Below are positions 15,493 to 25,011 of a DNA stretch of 46,770 nucleotides, piece by piece. The notes below the pieces were generated by a model. It was not told the origin of the DNA and did not search any database. It saw nothing but the letters and a program-made list of their open reading frames with translations. Source of the stretch: Clostridiales bacterium (GTDB taxonomy: Bacteria; Bacillota; Clostridia; Peptostreptococcales; Anaerovoracaceae); the NCBI GenBank assembly GCA_009782285.1, contig WRJK01000010.1, forward strand, positions 1 to 46,770, in the 5' to 3' direction. The stretch's first letter is position 1, and every line of letters begins with the position of its first letter. Made by a program: the position numbers and the translations under genes.

Positions 15493-15511
15493 ACAGATGG
15501 AGGTGTCCAAG

Positions 15512-17269
15512 TTGAGGAAAACGAAAATTGTATGCACAATAGGCCCAGCGTGCGACAGCGAGGAAATGCTGAGAAAAATGATCCTTGCCGGCATGAACGT
15601 AGCGAGGCTGAACTTTTCGCACGGCACTCACGAAGACCACAAAGCTAAAATCGACAAGCTGAAAAAACTGAGGGAAGAACTCGATGTGCCGGTGGCGATC
15701 CTGCTGGACACAAAAGGCCCTGAAATCAGGACAGGAAAACTGGAAAACGGCGAGGTTGAACTGGTTTCAGGCAGCGAGCTCGTTTTGACGACTGAAGAAA
15801 CAATGGGAACAGGCAAAAGGGTTTCCGTCACTTACAAAAACCTCCCGCGAAACTTGGCAAAAGGGAACACACTGATGCTGGACGACGGGTTAATTGAGCT
15901 ATGTGTAAGAGACATCACAGAAACAGAAATTATTTGCGACATTGTCTCAGGCGAAACCCTAAAAAACAGCAAAAGCTTAAATGTGCCAGGTGTAGCGATT
16001 GACATGCCTTTCATCAGCAAAACAGATGAAAGCGACATTCTGTTCGGGATAGAAAACGACGTCGACTTCATCGCGCTCTCCTTCGTCAGGACACCGCAGG
16101 ACGTAAAAGACGTCCGTAGGCTTTTGCACGCAAACAGCTGTTACAGCATAGAGCTGATCTCCAAAATCGAAAACACCGAGGGCGTTAAAAACATCGCCGA
16201 GATCATCAATGTTTCAGACGGGATAATGGTAGCCCGGGGAGACATGGGTGTTGAAATTCCATTTGAAGAACTGCCCCACATACAGAAAGACATCATCAGG
16301 AGGTGCTACACAGCCGGCAAAGCCGTCATCACGGCGACGCAGATGCTGGACTCCATGATGCACCACCCCCGCCCGACGAGGGCAGAAATAACAGACGTCG
16401 CAAACGCCATTTACGACAGGACGAGCGCACTGATGCTGTCCGGGGAAACAGCGTCGGGCGCATACCCGCTGAAAAGCCTAGAAACCATGAGCAAGATAGC
16501 AGAAAAAACAGAGTCGAGCATAAACTACAAGCTTTTCGAGAGACGGTTCACCGACAGGGAAAAAAGCAGCATTGGCATAACAGACGCCATAAGCGACGCC
16601 ACGTGCAAAGCAGCGCAAGCCCTTGGTGCGTCCGCAATAATAGCAGTCACGCTTTCAGGGCAGAGTGCCAGGATGATTTCGAAATTCCGGCCAGACGTAC
16701 CCATTATTGCATTCAGCCCCAACAAAAAAACCTATTACCACCTTTCGCTGTCTTGGGGGGTTACCCCAATGATGAACGCCTATATCGAAAACACCCACGA
16801 ACTCTTCAACGACGTAGTGAAGAAAACGGCAGAGCGCAGTTTTGTGAAAAACGGGGATATTGTCTTAGTGACGGGAAGCACGCAGTATTTTGCCGGCACG
16901 ACAAACTCCCTTCAGGTGCACATAGTCGGCAACATTCTGCTAAAAGGGACCGGAAACGGGGAAGAGAGCGTAACCGGGCTGGCTTGCGTGATCAAGGAAG
17001 AAGACAAAGACTTGGGCAGTTTCAAGTCTGGAGACATACTCGTAGTTTCCCGGACAACCCATGAAGTCCTTCGCCTGATGAGGCAGTGCTCCGGCGTCAT
17101 AACTGAAGAAAGCGAAAGCGAGTCAGGGATAGCCGCAGCAGGGTGCGCCTTGGAAATCCCAGTTGTTTCAAGTGCCAAGGGTGCGACATCGGTACTGAAA
17201 ACAGGGTATAAAATAAAAATCGATGCGAAAAGCGGATATATTTACAACAGCGATATGAACGGGGCTTGA
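15512..17269 (+). CDS. pyk: Pyruvate kinase
   Basis: A 585-residue enzyme that converts phosphoenolpyruvate and ADP to pyruvate and ATP, the last step of glycolysis. Start TTG 15512 is preferred because GGAGGTG lies six bases before it and the protein then opens RKTKIVCTIGPACDSEEML as in other pyruvate kinases; the upstream ATG 15497 overlaps the ribosome binding site. Motifs: NFSHG (substrate Arg region), LDTKGPEIRTG, MLDDGLIEL, the catalytic Lys in ISKIENTEG, MVARGDMGVEIP and the PTRAEITDVANAI loop. Residues ~475-585 form the extra PEP-utiliser-like domain found in Bacillus and clostridial enzymes. The heptamer array occupies the entire promoter-proximal region; a terminator follows. Confidence 0.97.
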   Translation: MRKTKIVCTIGPACDSEEMLRKMILAGMNVARLNFSHGTHEDHKAKIDKLKKLREELDVPVAILLDTKGPEIRTGKLENGEVELVSGSELVLTTEETMGTGKRVSVTYKNLPRNLAKGNTLMLDDGLIELCVRDITETEIICDIVSGETLKNSKSLNVPGVAIDMPFISKTDESDILFGIENDVDFIALSFVRTPQDVKDVRRLLHANSCYSIELISKIENTEGVKNIAEIINVSDGIMVARGDMGVEIPFEELPHIQKDIIRRCYTAGKAVITATQMLDSMMHHPRPTRAEITDVANAIYDRTSALMLSGETASGAYPLKSLETMSKIAEKTESSINYKLFERRFTDREKSSIGITDAISDATCKAAQALGASAIIAVTLSGQSARMISKFRPDVPIIAFSPNKKTYYHLSLSWGVTPMMNAYIENTHELFNDVVKKTAERSFVKNGDIVLVTGSTQYFAGTTNSLQVHIVGNILLKGTGNGEESVTGLACVIKEEDKDLGSFKSGDILVVSRTTHEVLRLMRQCSGVITEESESESGIAAAGCALEIPVVSSAKGATSVLKTGYKIKIDAKSGYIYNSDMNGA

Positions 17270-17287
17270 CAAATCCGAGTTCAAAAA

Positions 17288-17332
17288 AAGCTGGAGTGAT
17301 GAACGGTGCCCACTCCAGCTTATCGATTTTTT
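17288..17332 (+). terminator. Rho-independent terminator of pyk
   Basis: Perfect 11-bp stem AAGCTGGAGTG / CACTCCAGCTT (17288-17298 and 17311-17321) with a 12-base loop, then ATCGATTTTTT. An A-run before the stem could make it work in both directions. The remaining bases up to 17654 hold no gene I can support. Confidence 0.9.
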
Positions 17333-17653
17333 GGTTATATTTTTTGAAGAAAACTCGACTCATTTGAGCTTTTTGTAACAAAAGATTCGAGCTACACGAG
17401 GGTTTGCTTGCATATATGTGCCAACAATACCATATAATGGGATAAAAAACAACAAAAAACAAAGAAAAAAAAGCAGTTTTGAAAATTTTTTTAGCGCAAA
17501 CCCGTTGAAATCAAAAGGCTAAAAAGGGGAATCACAAATTCATGGTGAAAACTTATAACTTTTTTTAAAAACCCTATTGACATTAAAGCAACTTGACCGT
17601 GTAAGGTATAAGTATAGAAAACAATCATATGAATGGAAAGGAGGAGAGGTATA

Positions 17654-18028
17654 ATGAGCATTGGTGAAAAACTGAGGATACTGCGCCAGAGGACAAAAAG
17701 GACATTGAAGGAGCAGAGTGAAACGTTCGGTGTATCATTGAATTCAGTATACAGGTGGGAACACAATTTGGCAGCGCCGAAGAGGTCGATACTGAAGAAG
17801 ATGGCCGACTACTACGAGGTGCCGATGGAATGGCTGCTCAATGAGGACGCAGTAGAAGAAAACATCGAGATAAACACCAGCGCACCTTCCGAGTGCAACC
17901 ACGAACAGCAGCTTCTTCGCATGTACAAAAAACTGTCGCTCTGCAACAAGTACAAGATTTTGGGCTATATTGAACGTATATACCTAGAGTCGCTTGACGA
18001 AAAAGGTGCAGACGCAATTGCAAAATAA
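17654..18028 (+). CDS. XRE-family transcriptional regulator
   Basis: A 124-residue protein starting at ATG 17654, with AAAGGAGGAGAGG upstream. Residues ~1-62 are a Cro/C1-type helix-turn-helix domain (GEKLRILRQRTKRTLKEQSE, then FGVSLNSVYRWEHNLAAPKR and LKKMADYYEVPMEWLL). The C-terminal ~60 residues are helical, possibly for dimerisation, with no recognised ligand domain. TTGACA occurs at about 17577-17582, though the -10 is weak. It stands alone between pyk and the TetR operon; targets cannot be told. The 18028-18220 stretch downstream holds no supported gene. Confidence 0.9.
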   Translation: MSIGEKLRILRQRTKRTLKEQSETFGVSLNSVYRWEHNLAAPKRSILKKMADYYEVPMEWLLNEDAVEENIEINTSAPSECNHEQQLLRMYKKLSLCNKYKILGYIERIYLESLDEKGADAIAK

Positions 18029-18219
18029 TGGGGAATTTGCAATTTGGGATGACCTGCGGTCAAGCCGCTAGCATGGAAGGTTCAAACTATTCTGCAACTA
18101 TGACATTGGAGGTGCGCAATTTTACAGCTGGCAGTTCAGCCGCCTCAAATATGATAGGGGTTCTATTATATAAAACAAAAAATACACCAAAACATACTAG
18201 AAAACACCAAAACAAACCA

Positions 18220-18268
18220 TTGACAAAAATGACTCGTTGGTCATATAATATGACCAAGGGGTCATTTT
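18220..18268 (+). promoter_or_regulatory. Promoter and TetR-type operator of the efflux operon
   Basis: TTGACA (18220-18225), 18-bp spacer, TATAAT (18244-18249). The -10 lies at the centre of a near-perfect palindrome: core TTGGTCATATAATATGACCA (18237-18256, continuing one base), extended outward by AAAATGAC and GTCATTTT arms to 18226-18268. This is a textbook position for repression by the TetR-family protein encoded just downstream. Confidence 0.88.
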
Positions 18269-18286
18269 TGCTGTGGAGGGCCAGTT

Positions 18287-18937
18287 ATGCCAAAGGCGAC
18301 GTTCTATAACTTGAAAGAGGAAAAACAGGAGAGGATACTGCGCTCCGCCATTGCAGAGTTCAACGCCCACGGGTTTGCCGGAGCGAACGTAGCGGCCATA
18401 GCGAAAAACGCGGAAGTGGCGAAAGGCAGCATGTACCAGTACTTTAAAGACAAAACTGAGCTATTCGTCCATTGCGTCGCATGGGCTACCGGCATTCTCA
18501 TGGAAAAGGCAGGCCAACAGGCAGCGTTTGAAAATACTGACATATTCGATTACTTTTCAAAGGACATAGCCATGCGGATAAAGCTCGTTCATGAAGAAAG
18601 GGAGCTGACTTTGTTCACCCAAGACGTTTTTTTAGGGAAATTCAGGGCAATGCCAGAAGCTGCGACGGCCGAAATGACACACGTCGCAGACGAATACGTC
18701 TTAGGGCACATTAGGGCGGGCCGGGCAAAAGGGAGCATCAGAAGCGACATTGACGAAGGGCTGCTCAAGCTGTTTTTAGTCGGAGCGACCATGAGGATAA
18801 AAGAGCATGTGCTGAAGGAGGCAGAAGAGTCCATCCTTGACCTGACTGGCGACAAGGCAACGGTGGAGAAATTCGGCTCCATCCTCGAGGACATGATCGA
18901 CTTGCTCAAAAACGGCATGGGCAGCAAGGAGGCGTAA
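18287..18937 (+). CDS. TetR/AcrR-family repressor
   Basis: A 216-residue regulator. The N-terminal DNA-binding domain (ERILRSAIAEFNAHGFAGAN, then VAAIAKNAEVAKGSMYQYFK) is typical of TetR proteins, and the helical C-terminal domain would bind an inducer. GGAGGG precedes ATG 18287. It is the first gene of an operon with an ABC ATPase (3 bp gap), permease and adaptor, and its own promoter is covered by a large palindrome, so autorepression and control of the efflux genes follow naturally. Inducer unknown. Confidence 0.93.
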   Translation: MPKATFYNLKEEKQERILRSAIAEFNAHGFAGANVAAIAKNAEVAKGSMYQYFKDKTELFVHCVAWATGILMEKAGQQAAFENTDIFDYFSKDIAMRIKLVHEERELTLFTQDVFLGKFRAMPEAATAEMTHVADEYVLGHIRAGRAKGSIRSDIDEGLLKLFLVGATMRIKEHVLKEAEESILDLTGDKATVEKFGSILEDMIDLLKNGMGSKEA

Positions 18938-18940
18938 GCG

Positions 18941-19642
18941 ATGGAAATCATGAGAGCGGAAGGTCTGACGAAAACGTACCTAATGGGCGAGGTTGAAGTA
19001 AACGCCTTGCGGGGCGCGAGTTTCTCAATAGAAGAAGGCGAGTTCGCCGTCATCCTCGGGCCTAGCGGGTCCGGCAAGAGCACGCTGCTGAACATAATGG
19101 GAGGGATGGACACCCCAACTTCCGGCAGGGTAATCACGGAAGGCGAAGACATCACTGGGTTCAGCGAAAAAAAGCTCACCGGGTACAGGCGCAGCAAAGT
19201 GGGGTTTGTATTCCAGTTCTACAACCTAATGGCAAACCTGACCGCTGAAGAAAACGTGGAGCTCGCCACGGAAATATCGAAGGACCCCATGGAAATCGCC
19301 GAAATACTGAAAGCCGTGGGGCTATACGAAAGGCGCGGCCATTTCCCGTCGCAGCTTTCGGGAGGGGAGCAGCAGAGGGTTTCGATAGCAAGAGCCATTG
19401 CCAAAAACCCCAAGGTGCTTTTGTGCGACGAGCCAACGGGGGCGTTGGATTTTTCAACAGGCATTTCGATCTTGGAGCTTTTAAGGAAAGTGAACCGCGA
19501 AATGGGCAAAACGGTGGTGGTCATCACGCACAATGCAGACATAGCGCTTATGGCCGACCGCGTTATCCGCATGAAAAGCGGGCAGATCATCGACAACAAA
19601 ACAAACGAAAACCCTGTTTCGCCCGATGAAATAAAATGGTAA
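18941..19642 (+). CDS. MacB/LolD-type ABC transporter ATPase
   Basis: A 233-residue ATPase with Walker [10 protein letters not shown] (about residues 41-49), Q-loop FVFQFYNLM, signature [15 protein letters not shown] (about 137-151), Walker [13 protein letters not shown] (about 158-169) and H-loop VITHN. The [20 protein letters not shown] opening and short length place it with the LolD/MacB group that powers FtsX-like permeases. It lies between the TetR gene and the permease with small gaps and would energise the downstream permease. Confidence 0.96.
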   Translation: MEIMRAEGLTKTYLMGEVEVNALRGASFSIEEGEFAVILGPSGSGKSTLLNIMGGMDTPTSGRVITEGEDITGFSEKKLTGYRRSKVGFVFQFYNLMANLTAEENVELATEISKDPMEIAEILKAVGLYERRGHFPSQLSGGEQQRVSIARAIAKNPKVLLCDEPTGALDFSTGISILELLRKVNREMGKTVVVITHNADIALMADRVIRMKSGQIIDNKTNENPVSPDEIKW

Positions 19643-19657
19643 GGCAGGCGGGCTGAG

Positions 19658-22009
19658 ATGAAAAAGACTGACAAAATGCTCTTCCGCATGATAAGCAATT
19701 CAAAAGGGCAGTTCGCTGCCGTGGTGACGATAATCACTGCGGGCATTGCCGTGTTCATTGCCCTGTCCATGTCTGCAGTCAACATGGACAATACGGTGAA
19801 GGACTACTACAGCAGCTGCAATTTCGCAGACTTGTACGTGATCGCGGAAAACGTCCCGGCGCAAAAGATCAAGGAGCTGGAAGCGATAAGCGGGATAGGG
19901 CTTGCAGAGGGGCGGATTGTCCTAGAAGCCCCCGTCATAACAGAAAACCCAAAAGAGCGGGTCAACGTCAAGCTGATAAGCTCAAAGAGCGAAAGGGACC
20001 GAATCAATAAATGCTTTTTGCTGGAAGGGAGGTGGCTGGAAGAAGGCGGCAAGGAAGCGATGGCGCTGGGGCAGTTTGCAGATGCAAGGGGGATAAGCCC
20101 CGGCAGCAAGATAAAGGTCCAGGCCAGCGGGATCAACTATTCGATAGACATAACTGGCGTTACGGCAAACCCAGAGTTTGTGTACCTGATGGAAAGCGAG
20201 CAGGCGCTGATGACAGACCCTGAAAGGTTCGGGGTGCTGTACATATCCGAAGCTCTGGGGAGGCAAATGTCGGGGATCAACGGGGCAAACGAAATTTTGA
20301 TAAAGTACACTGACGCCGCCGACGAAGACGCGATTATAAAATCCCTTGAAAAGCAGCTGAAAAGCTACGGGCTGAAACAGATTGTAAAAAAAGAAGACCA
20401 GATGAGCTGCGCCGTGGTCCAAGACGAAGTCGACCAGATCAACAGGATGTCTTCATCCGTCCCGTTTGTGTTCATATTCTCCGCTGCGCTTGTGCTCATA
20501 ATGATGCTTGGGCGAATGGTCAAGCGCGACAGGATAAAAATAGGGATACTAAAAGCCATCGGATACAGGAACAGGGACATAATCTCGCACTATGCGAAAT
20601 ACGCAGCGGCGGCTGGAGCCGCAGGAGGGTGCTTGGGCGCGGCGGTAGGAATAGCCAGCGCAGGCGGCATGACGAGGGTTTTCCTTGAATACTTCAACAT
20701 CCCCATGCTCAGGACGGAATTCAGCATCTCAGCAGTATTTGCGATTGTTGCTGGGTCGTGCCTGTTCTGCATTGCCGCAGGGGCCTTCGGATCAAGGGGC
20801 GTCGTCAAGATATCGCCCGCAGACAGCATGAAAAGCGAACCGCCGAAAACAGGGAAACGCATTTTGCTTGAAAAGGCGCCTGTCATATGGCGGAGGTTTT
20901 CGTTTTCGCAGAAGCTTGTGGTCAAAAACATATTCAGGAACAAAAAGCGCGCAGGCTTTGTGCTCATGGGGATATCCCTGACCTATGCGATGATGCTCTT
21001 CACGACGAGCATGCCCGGCGCCATCGACGACATGATGAACACGCACTACTTGGAATTTCAAAAGATGGACTATATCGTGAGCTTCAGGGCCCCGGTGAAC
21101 CAGTCCGCAGTGAGCGACATAAGGCACGTCATAGACGTCAAGCACATGGAAGGGAAGCTCGAATACCCCTTTGAATTTGAAAACGGGACCAGAAAGCAGG
21201 TTGTCAGCATTATTGGGCTCCCGGGCAATACGGAATTCTACACCTTCAGAAGCGTGAGCGGCGACATCATAAACCTGTCGAAAACAGGCATGTTCATTCC
21301 GGAAACCTTGGCAGGCAACTTGAACCTTGGCGTGGGCGACACGGTTAAGCTAAACACGTTTATCCCAGGGAAAAACAGCGCGCACATCGAAGTGAAGGGC
21401 ATCGTCAAACAAACCCTAGGAATGAACGCCTTCATGGACATAGGCTACATGGGCGAAAAACTGATGGAGAAAAACGCCGTCAACGGGGTGTATTTCAACT
21501 CCGGTGACGACAAAATATACGAAAAGCTGTCAGGCGTGCCGCAAGTGGCGTCGGTCATGTCGATAGAAGAAACAAGGGACTCCTTTGTGGAATACATGTC
21601 GGTCATGAACGCAGCGATAGCGTTCCTGATAGTGTTTTCAGGCATCTTGGGGTTTTGCATAGTCTACAACGCCACGTCGATAATTATCGGAGAACGGGAG
21701 ATGGAATTTTCAGCGCTCCGGGTGCTGGGGCTTTCCGGAAACGAAATCTTCAAAATGATACTGAATGAAAACAACTTGCTGATGGCAGCCGGGATTGCCC
21801 TGGGCATACCGGTTGGGATGTCGCTTCTGTCGTCGATGTCAGCGGCGGTCAGCACGGACATGTACAGGTTCGACATGGCAGCAAGCCCTGGTGCGGTTGC
21901 AGGCGCGGCTCTGTTCACTGCCGTGTTCGTTTATTTTGCGCAGCTTGCGACGTACCAGAAAATAAGGAAGCTAGACCTGCTGGCTGCACTGAAAAACAGG
22001 ATGAATTAA
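19658..22009 (+). CDS. FtsX-like ABC permease (two FtsX domains)
   Basis: A 783-residue permease. Transmembrane segments are seen at about residues 18-38, 268-288, 312-335, 355-378, 433-455, 645-672, 706-728 and 745-768, giving an N-terminal helix, an extracytoplasmic domain, an FtsX helix trio, a second external domain and a second trio. KIGILKAIGYRNRDI and FSALRVLGLSGNEIFKM are the cytoplasmic loops that contact the ATPase. It works with the adjacent ATPase, by family precedent in export or mechanotransmission. ATG 19658 follows the ATPase stop by 15 bp. Confidence 0.93.
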   Translation: MKKTDKMLFRMISNSKGQFAAVVTIITAGIAVFIALSMSAVNMDNTVKDYYSSCNFADLYVIAENVPAQKIKELEAISGIGLAEGRIVLEAPVITENPKERVNVKLISSKSERDRINKCFLLEGRWLEEGGKEAMALGQFADARGISPGSKIKVQASGINYSIDITGVTANPEFVYLMESEQALMTDPERFGVLYISEALGRQMSGINGANEILIKYTDAADEDAIIKSLEKQLKSYGLKQIVKKEDQMSCAVVQDEVDQINRMSSSVPFVFIFSAALVLIMMLGRMVKRDRIKIGILKAIGYRNRDIISHYAKYAAAAGAAGGCLGAAVGIASAGGMTRVFLEYFNIPMLRTEFSISAVFAIVAGSCLFCIAAGAFGSRGVVKISPADSMKSEPPKTGKRILLEKAPVIWRRFSFSQKLVVKNIFRNKKRAGFVLMGISLTYAMMLFTTSMPGAIDDMMNTHYLEFQKMDYIVSFRAPVNQSAVSDIRHVIDVKHMEGKLEYPFEFENGTRKQVVSIIGLPGNTEFYTFRSVSGDIINLSKTGMFIPETLAGNLNLGVGDTVKLNTFIPGKNSAHIEVKGIVKQTLGMNAFMDIGYMGEKLMEKNAVNGVYFNSGDDKIYEKLSGVPQVASVMSIEETRDSFVEYMSVMNAAIAFLIVFSGILGFCIVYNATSIIIGEREMEFSALRVLGLSGNEIFKMILNENNLLMAAGIALGIPVGMSLLSSMSAAVSTDMYRFDMAASPGAVAGAALFTAVFVYFAQLATYQKIRKLDLLAALKNRMN

Positions 22010-22029
22010 ATTTATGCGAGGTAAATGCC

Positions 22030-23127
22030 ATGAAAAAGAAAAGCAAATGGGTTGTCGCCCTTGCTGCAGCAATCCTAGCCGGAGGGGCGGGCGGATATTA
22101 CGCTCTCCTGGGAAGCAGCATTGAGGTTTCAGCCGTTCCGGCTGCATACGGCACCATCGAAAAGCTAATAACCGAAACAGGCAGCGTCGAGGCGAGAAAC
22201 AGCGTAGTCGTCAGCAGCAAAATCCAAGGCCAGCTTTCGTCGCTGGACGTTGCCGAAGGGGACGCCGTCACGGAAGGGCAGCGGATTGCAGCCTACCAGG
22301 CAGACAGCGGGGCTGCAGACATAGGAAGCATGAGGGCGCAGATATCAGGCCTTCAGGTGCAGCTGAACCAGGCAAACGAAATGGCTGCCAAAAACAAGAG
22401 GCTTTACGACGAGGGCGCCGTGAGTTTCGAGGAATACAACCAAGCGACGGTTGAGGCGAAGCAGATACAGTCACAGATAGCCGCCATCAACTATACTATT
22501 GCGGGGCTCTCCGAAGCTGGCGGGTCAAAGGGAGTGATCGCCCCGATTTCGGGCACAGTCACTTCGGTTTTGGTGAACGAGGGCGAAATAGTCGCCCCGG
22601 GCACGGCAATGATAGAAATAACCGATGCAGAGGACGCATACATCAAGGTCAACCTGATTTCCGAAGACGCTGACGAAATAGCGCAGGACTGCCAAGTGCG
22701 CGTTTTCAGCGAAAACGAAAAACTCATAGACGAGAACGCAACAGTTGGCAAGATATTCGTCAAAGCCCAGGACGTGATGTCAGACCTAGGGATTTCCCAG
22801 AAAAGGGTCCCCGTTGAAGTTGTTTTGAGTGTTGAAAAAAACCTGCGGCTCGGAAGCAACGTGAATGTTGAAATTGTCGCAGACAAAAGGGAAAACGTCC
22901 TGACCGTCCCCGAAAACGCCGTCTTCGAGATAAACAGGCAGCAATACGTTTTCACTATTGAAGACGGAAAAGCCAAGCTCACGAGGGTCCAGACCGGCCT
23001 CGAAGGAGAGAAATACATTGAGGTTGTTAGCGGACTTGCTGAGGGTGACTTGGTGATAACCTCGCCCGCAAAGGAAATAGAAGACGGGAAAGCCGTTAAT
23101 ACCCATTTGCCGCGTTCCTTGCTCTGA
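22030..23127 (+). CDS. HlyD/MacA-type efflux adaptor protein
   Basis: A 365-residue periplasmic-adaptor-type protein. One N-terminal membrane segment at about residues 8-26 (WVVALAAAILAGGAGGYYA) is followed by a split lipoyl domain (GSVEARNSVVVSSKIQG and PISGTVTSVLVNEGEIV), a coiled-coil hairpin between them (about 95-150), then beta-barrel and membrane-proximal domains (NVLTVPENAVFEI, VVSGLAEGDLVIT). It completes the tripartite MacAB-like pump. The stop lies six bases from the stop of the converging hicB gene. Confidence 0.93.
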   Translation: MKKKSKWVVALAAAILAGGAGGYYALLGSSIEVSAVPAAYGTIEKLITETGSVEARNSVVVSSKIQGQLSSLDVAEGDAVTEGQRIAAYQADSGAADIGSMRAQISGLQVQLNQANEMAAKNKRLYDEGAVSFEEYNQATVEAKQIQSQIAAINYTIAGLSEAGGSKGVIAPISGTVTSVLVNEGEIVAPGTAMIEITDAEDAYIKVNLISEDADEIAQDCQVRVFSENEKLIDENATVGKIFVKAQDVMSDLGISQKRVPVEVVLSVEKNLRLGSNVNVEIVADKRENVLTVPENAVFEINRQQYVFTIEDGKAKLTRVQTGLEGEKYIEVVSGLAEGDLVITSPAKEIEDGKAVNTHLPRSLL

Positions 23128-23133
23128 TCTCAG

Positions 23134-23442
23134 CTATTGCGCGTCGGCCTTCCTCGGCGCGGCGTTCGATGTCAGTGCGTCGTTCGCCTGCCGATACTCG
23201 TCCGTGTCCGCTGCAACCAGCGTCAGGGTTTCGCCAGTCTCCAGCGGGAGGGAATCCGACGCCGCCGGAATCGCGCAAGCAGTGTTTTCCGCATTCCAGA
23301 GCCACATTTCTACAGCGTCTTTTGCCATGAGCAGGGCATCGGCCCTGTCGTCGCCGTAGGTGTGGCAGCCAGGCAAGTCGGGAACCGTGACGCCGACCTT
23401 GCCGTCGTCATGGTATAGGATGGCGGGGTATACGTATTTCAT
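23134..23442 (-). CDS. HicB-like antitoxin, without a HicA partner
   Basis: About 102 residues from ATG 23442 (AGAGGTG upstream). The first 50 residues, MKYVYPAILYHDDGKVGVTV then PDLPGCHTYGDD and AL.MAKDAVEMWL, are the partial RNase-H-like fold of HicB proteins. The C-terminal part (ETLTLVAADTDEYRQAND) is short and has no obvious DNA-binding motif. A hicA toxin gene would normally precede or follow; I see none on either side, so this is an orphan antitoxin-like protein. Composition is higher in GC than the neighbours on its right. Confidence 0.85.
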   Translation of the reverse strand: MKYVYPAILYHDDGKVGVTVPDLPGCHTYGDDRADALLMAKDAVEMWLWNAENTACAIPAASDSLPLETGETLTLVAADTDEYRQANDALTSNAAPRKADAQ

Positions 23443-23604
23443 GCTGGCACCTCTTTCTTTGCTGCTGCATGCTGAACCCAAAGGGCAGGGCTCACTTCAG
23501 CCCTGTGTCCTGTGTGGCATCAAGCAAATGCGGTTCAATGTCAAAACTGATATTATGACGCAATATCGCAATATAATGTAGAAAAAGCAAACAGCCCTCT
23601 ATTG

Positions 23605-24996
23605 CTATGAGAACATGTCGCTGGAATCGACCAAAACAAGCTTGCTCTGTTCCGAGGCCTTGTCTTTCAGCGCTTTTGTGAATCCGCGCTTGGAGAACAG
23701 CATATAGTGGGCGTCACTGAAGCTTTTGAACAGCTCAGATTTGCGGGCGAGCTCATCCAAAACGTCTTCGCCAACCGGCATGTTGCGCCATTTGCATTCG
23801 GCGAAAATCGCTTTTTCGTCGGCAAAAGCGATAATGTCGATTTCCTCTTCGCGTCGTTCTCTTGGGTTGTTCCCCCACCACCTGCCGATTCTTTTGAAGG
23901 GGAAGGGCAGCCTGCCCTTTGCCAGCGCATGCCACATGTACTGTTTTGCGCATTCCTCGAAAGCGAACCCAACGTGGCTGTTCGCCTGCTCAGCAAACAC
24001 TCCGCTGCATACAGTTTCCCCAAACCCCATAGTAATCCTGCTGAGTTCCGGCTGCACGAAGCGGTACCAGAATATGAACATCCAGTCGTTCAGCGAATAA
24101 AGCGACTTCCTGCTATTTGTTTCTGTCACAGGGGATTCCTTGCGGACGAGCCCAAGTTCAATGAGAGTGCCGAGCATTTTGCTGCACTGGCTTGTTTCCA
24201 TGTCCGCTTTTGTGGCGATTTCGTTCAGCCTGCTGCTGCCCCCTGCAATCGCTGCAATGATGGCGTTGTACGCTTCGGGAAACCTCAGTTCCTGCTTGAG
24301 CAGGTTCGCAGGCTCTTCAAACAGCCGCCCAGAAGGGTCAAAGAAAAGGTTTTGCACGTTTTCCTGAACGGAAAGGCGGCTCTCGACTCTTGAGAGGTAC
24401 TCGGGAATCCCTCCGGTGACGCTGTAAAGGGTAATCTTCTCTTCGTTGCTGAAACCAGCGAGCATTTCCGCGCTGTCTAAATAATTGAAAGGCAGCAGTT
24501 TGTACTGCGCTGTCCTGCGACCGTAAAGCGGGCTTTCGTACCCCAGTACCTGCTTTTCCATAAAGCTCATGCTTGAACCGCATAAAATCAGGAACAACCG
24601 GCTGTCCGCCTGGTGTTTGTCGATTGCGGCCTGCAAGATGGAAGACACCGCTTTGTAGCTGCTTGCCAAGTAAGGGTACTCGTCGATGGCGAAAACGATG
24701 CGCTCTGATTTTGCACGCTCAAAGACGTACTCGAAAGCGGCTGAGAACGAAGGGAAGGGGTTTCTTGGCGCATCGGGGGCAAGCGAGGACAATATCTGGT
24801 TTGACAAAATCTCAAGGTTTTCTCTTGGGGTGGATTGCACGGCGACAAAGTAAACAGTTTTTTTGCCCTTGGAAAAAGCGTTGATCAGCGCAGTTTTCCC
24901 GACTCGCCGCCTGCCGTAAATGACAGGGAATTGAAAAGAGCCCTTGCTGTAGCTGTTATTCAAGCTGTTCAGTTCTTTAACCCGGCCAACGAACAT
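23605..24996 (-). CDS. AAA+ ATPase with DUF234-type C-terminus
   Basis: A 463-residue protein opening MFVGRVKELNSLNNSYSKG. Walker A is YGRRRVGKT (about residues 28-36), Walker B RIVFAIDEYPYL (about 97-108), then a winged-helix region (RLNEIATKADMETSQCSKML) and a C-terminal nuclease-like domain with EEEIDIIAFADEKAIFAECKW (D...ExK spacing). Same broad family as 4595-6007. It stands alone with its own promoter, and a palindrome overlaps the -10. A chimeric 41-bp relic made from this kind of gene's two ends is found at 25951-25991. Confidence 0.9.
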   Translation of the reverse strand: MFVGRVKELNSLNNSYSKGSFQFPVIYGRRRVGKTALINAFSKGKKTVYFVAVQSTPRENLEILSNQILSSLAPDAPRNPFPSFSAAFEYVFERAKSERIVFAIDEYPYLASSYKAVSSILQAAIDKHQADSRLFLILCGSSMSFMEKQVLGYESPLYGRRTAQYKLLPFNYLDSAEMLAGFSNEEKITLYSVTGGIPEYLSRVESRLSVQENVQNLFFDPSGRLFEEPANLLKQELRFPEAYNAIIAAIAGGSSRLNEIATKADMETSQCSKMLGTLIELGLVRKESPVTETNSRKSLYSLNDWMFIFWYRFVQPELSRITMGFGETVCSGVFAEQANSHVGFAFEECAKQYMWHALAKGRLPFPFKRIGRWWGNNPRERREEEIDIIAFADEKAIFAECKWRNMPVGEDVLDELARKSELFKSFSDAHYMLFSKRGFTKALKDKASEQSKLVLVDSSDMFS

Positions 24997-25011
24997 TGCT
25001 AACCCTCCAAT

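Noticed and set aside
18028-18309. Gene between the XRE and TetR regulators
   Set aside because: No ribosome binding site, unlikely composition, and it runs over the TetR operator and start.
23134-23600. hicA toxin gene beside hicB
   Set aside because: Both flanks were read on both strands; no double-stranded RNA-binding-like frame of suitable length was found.
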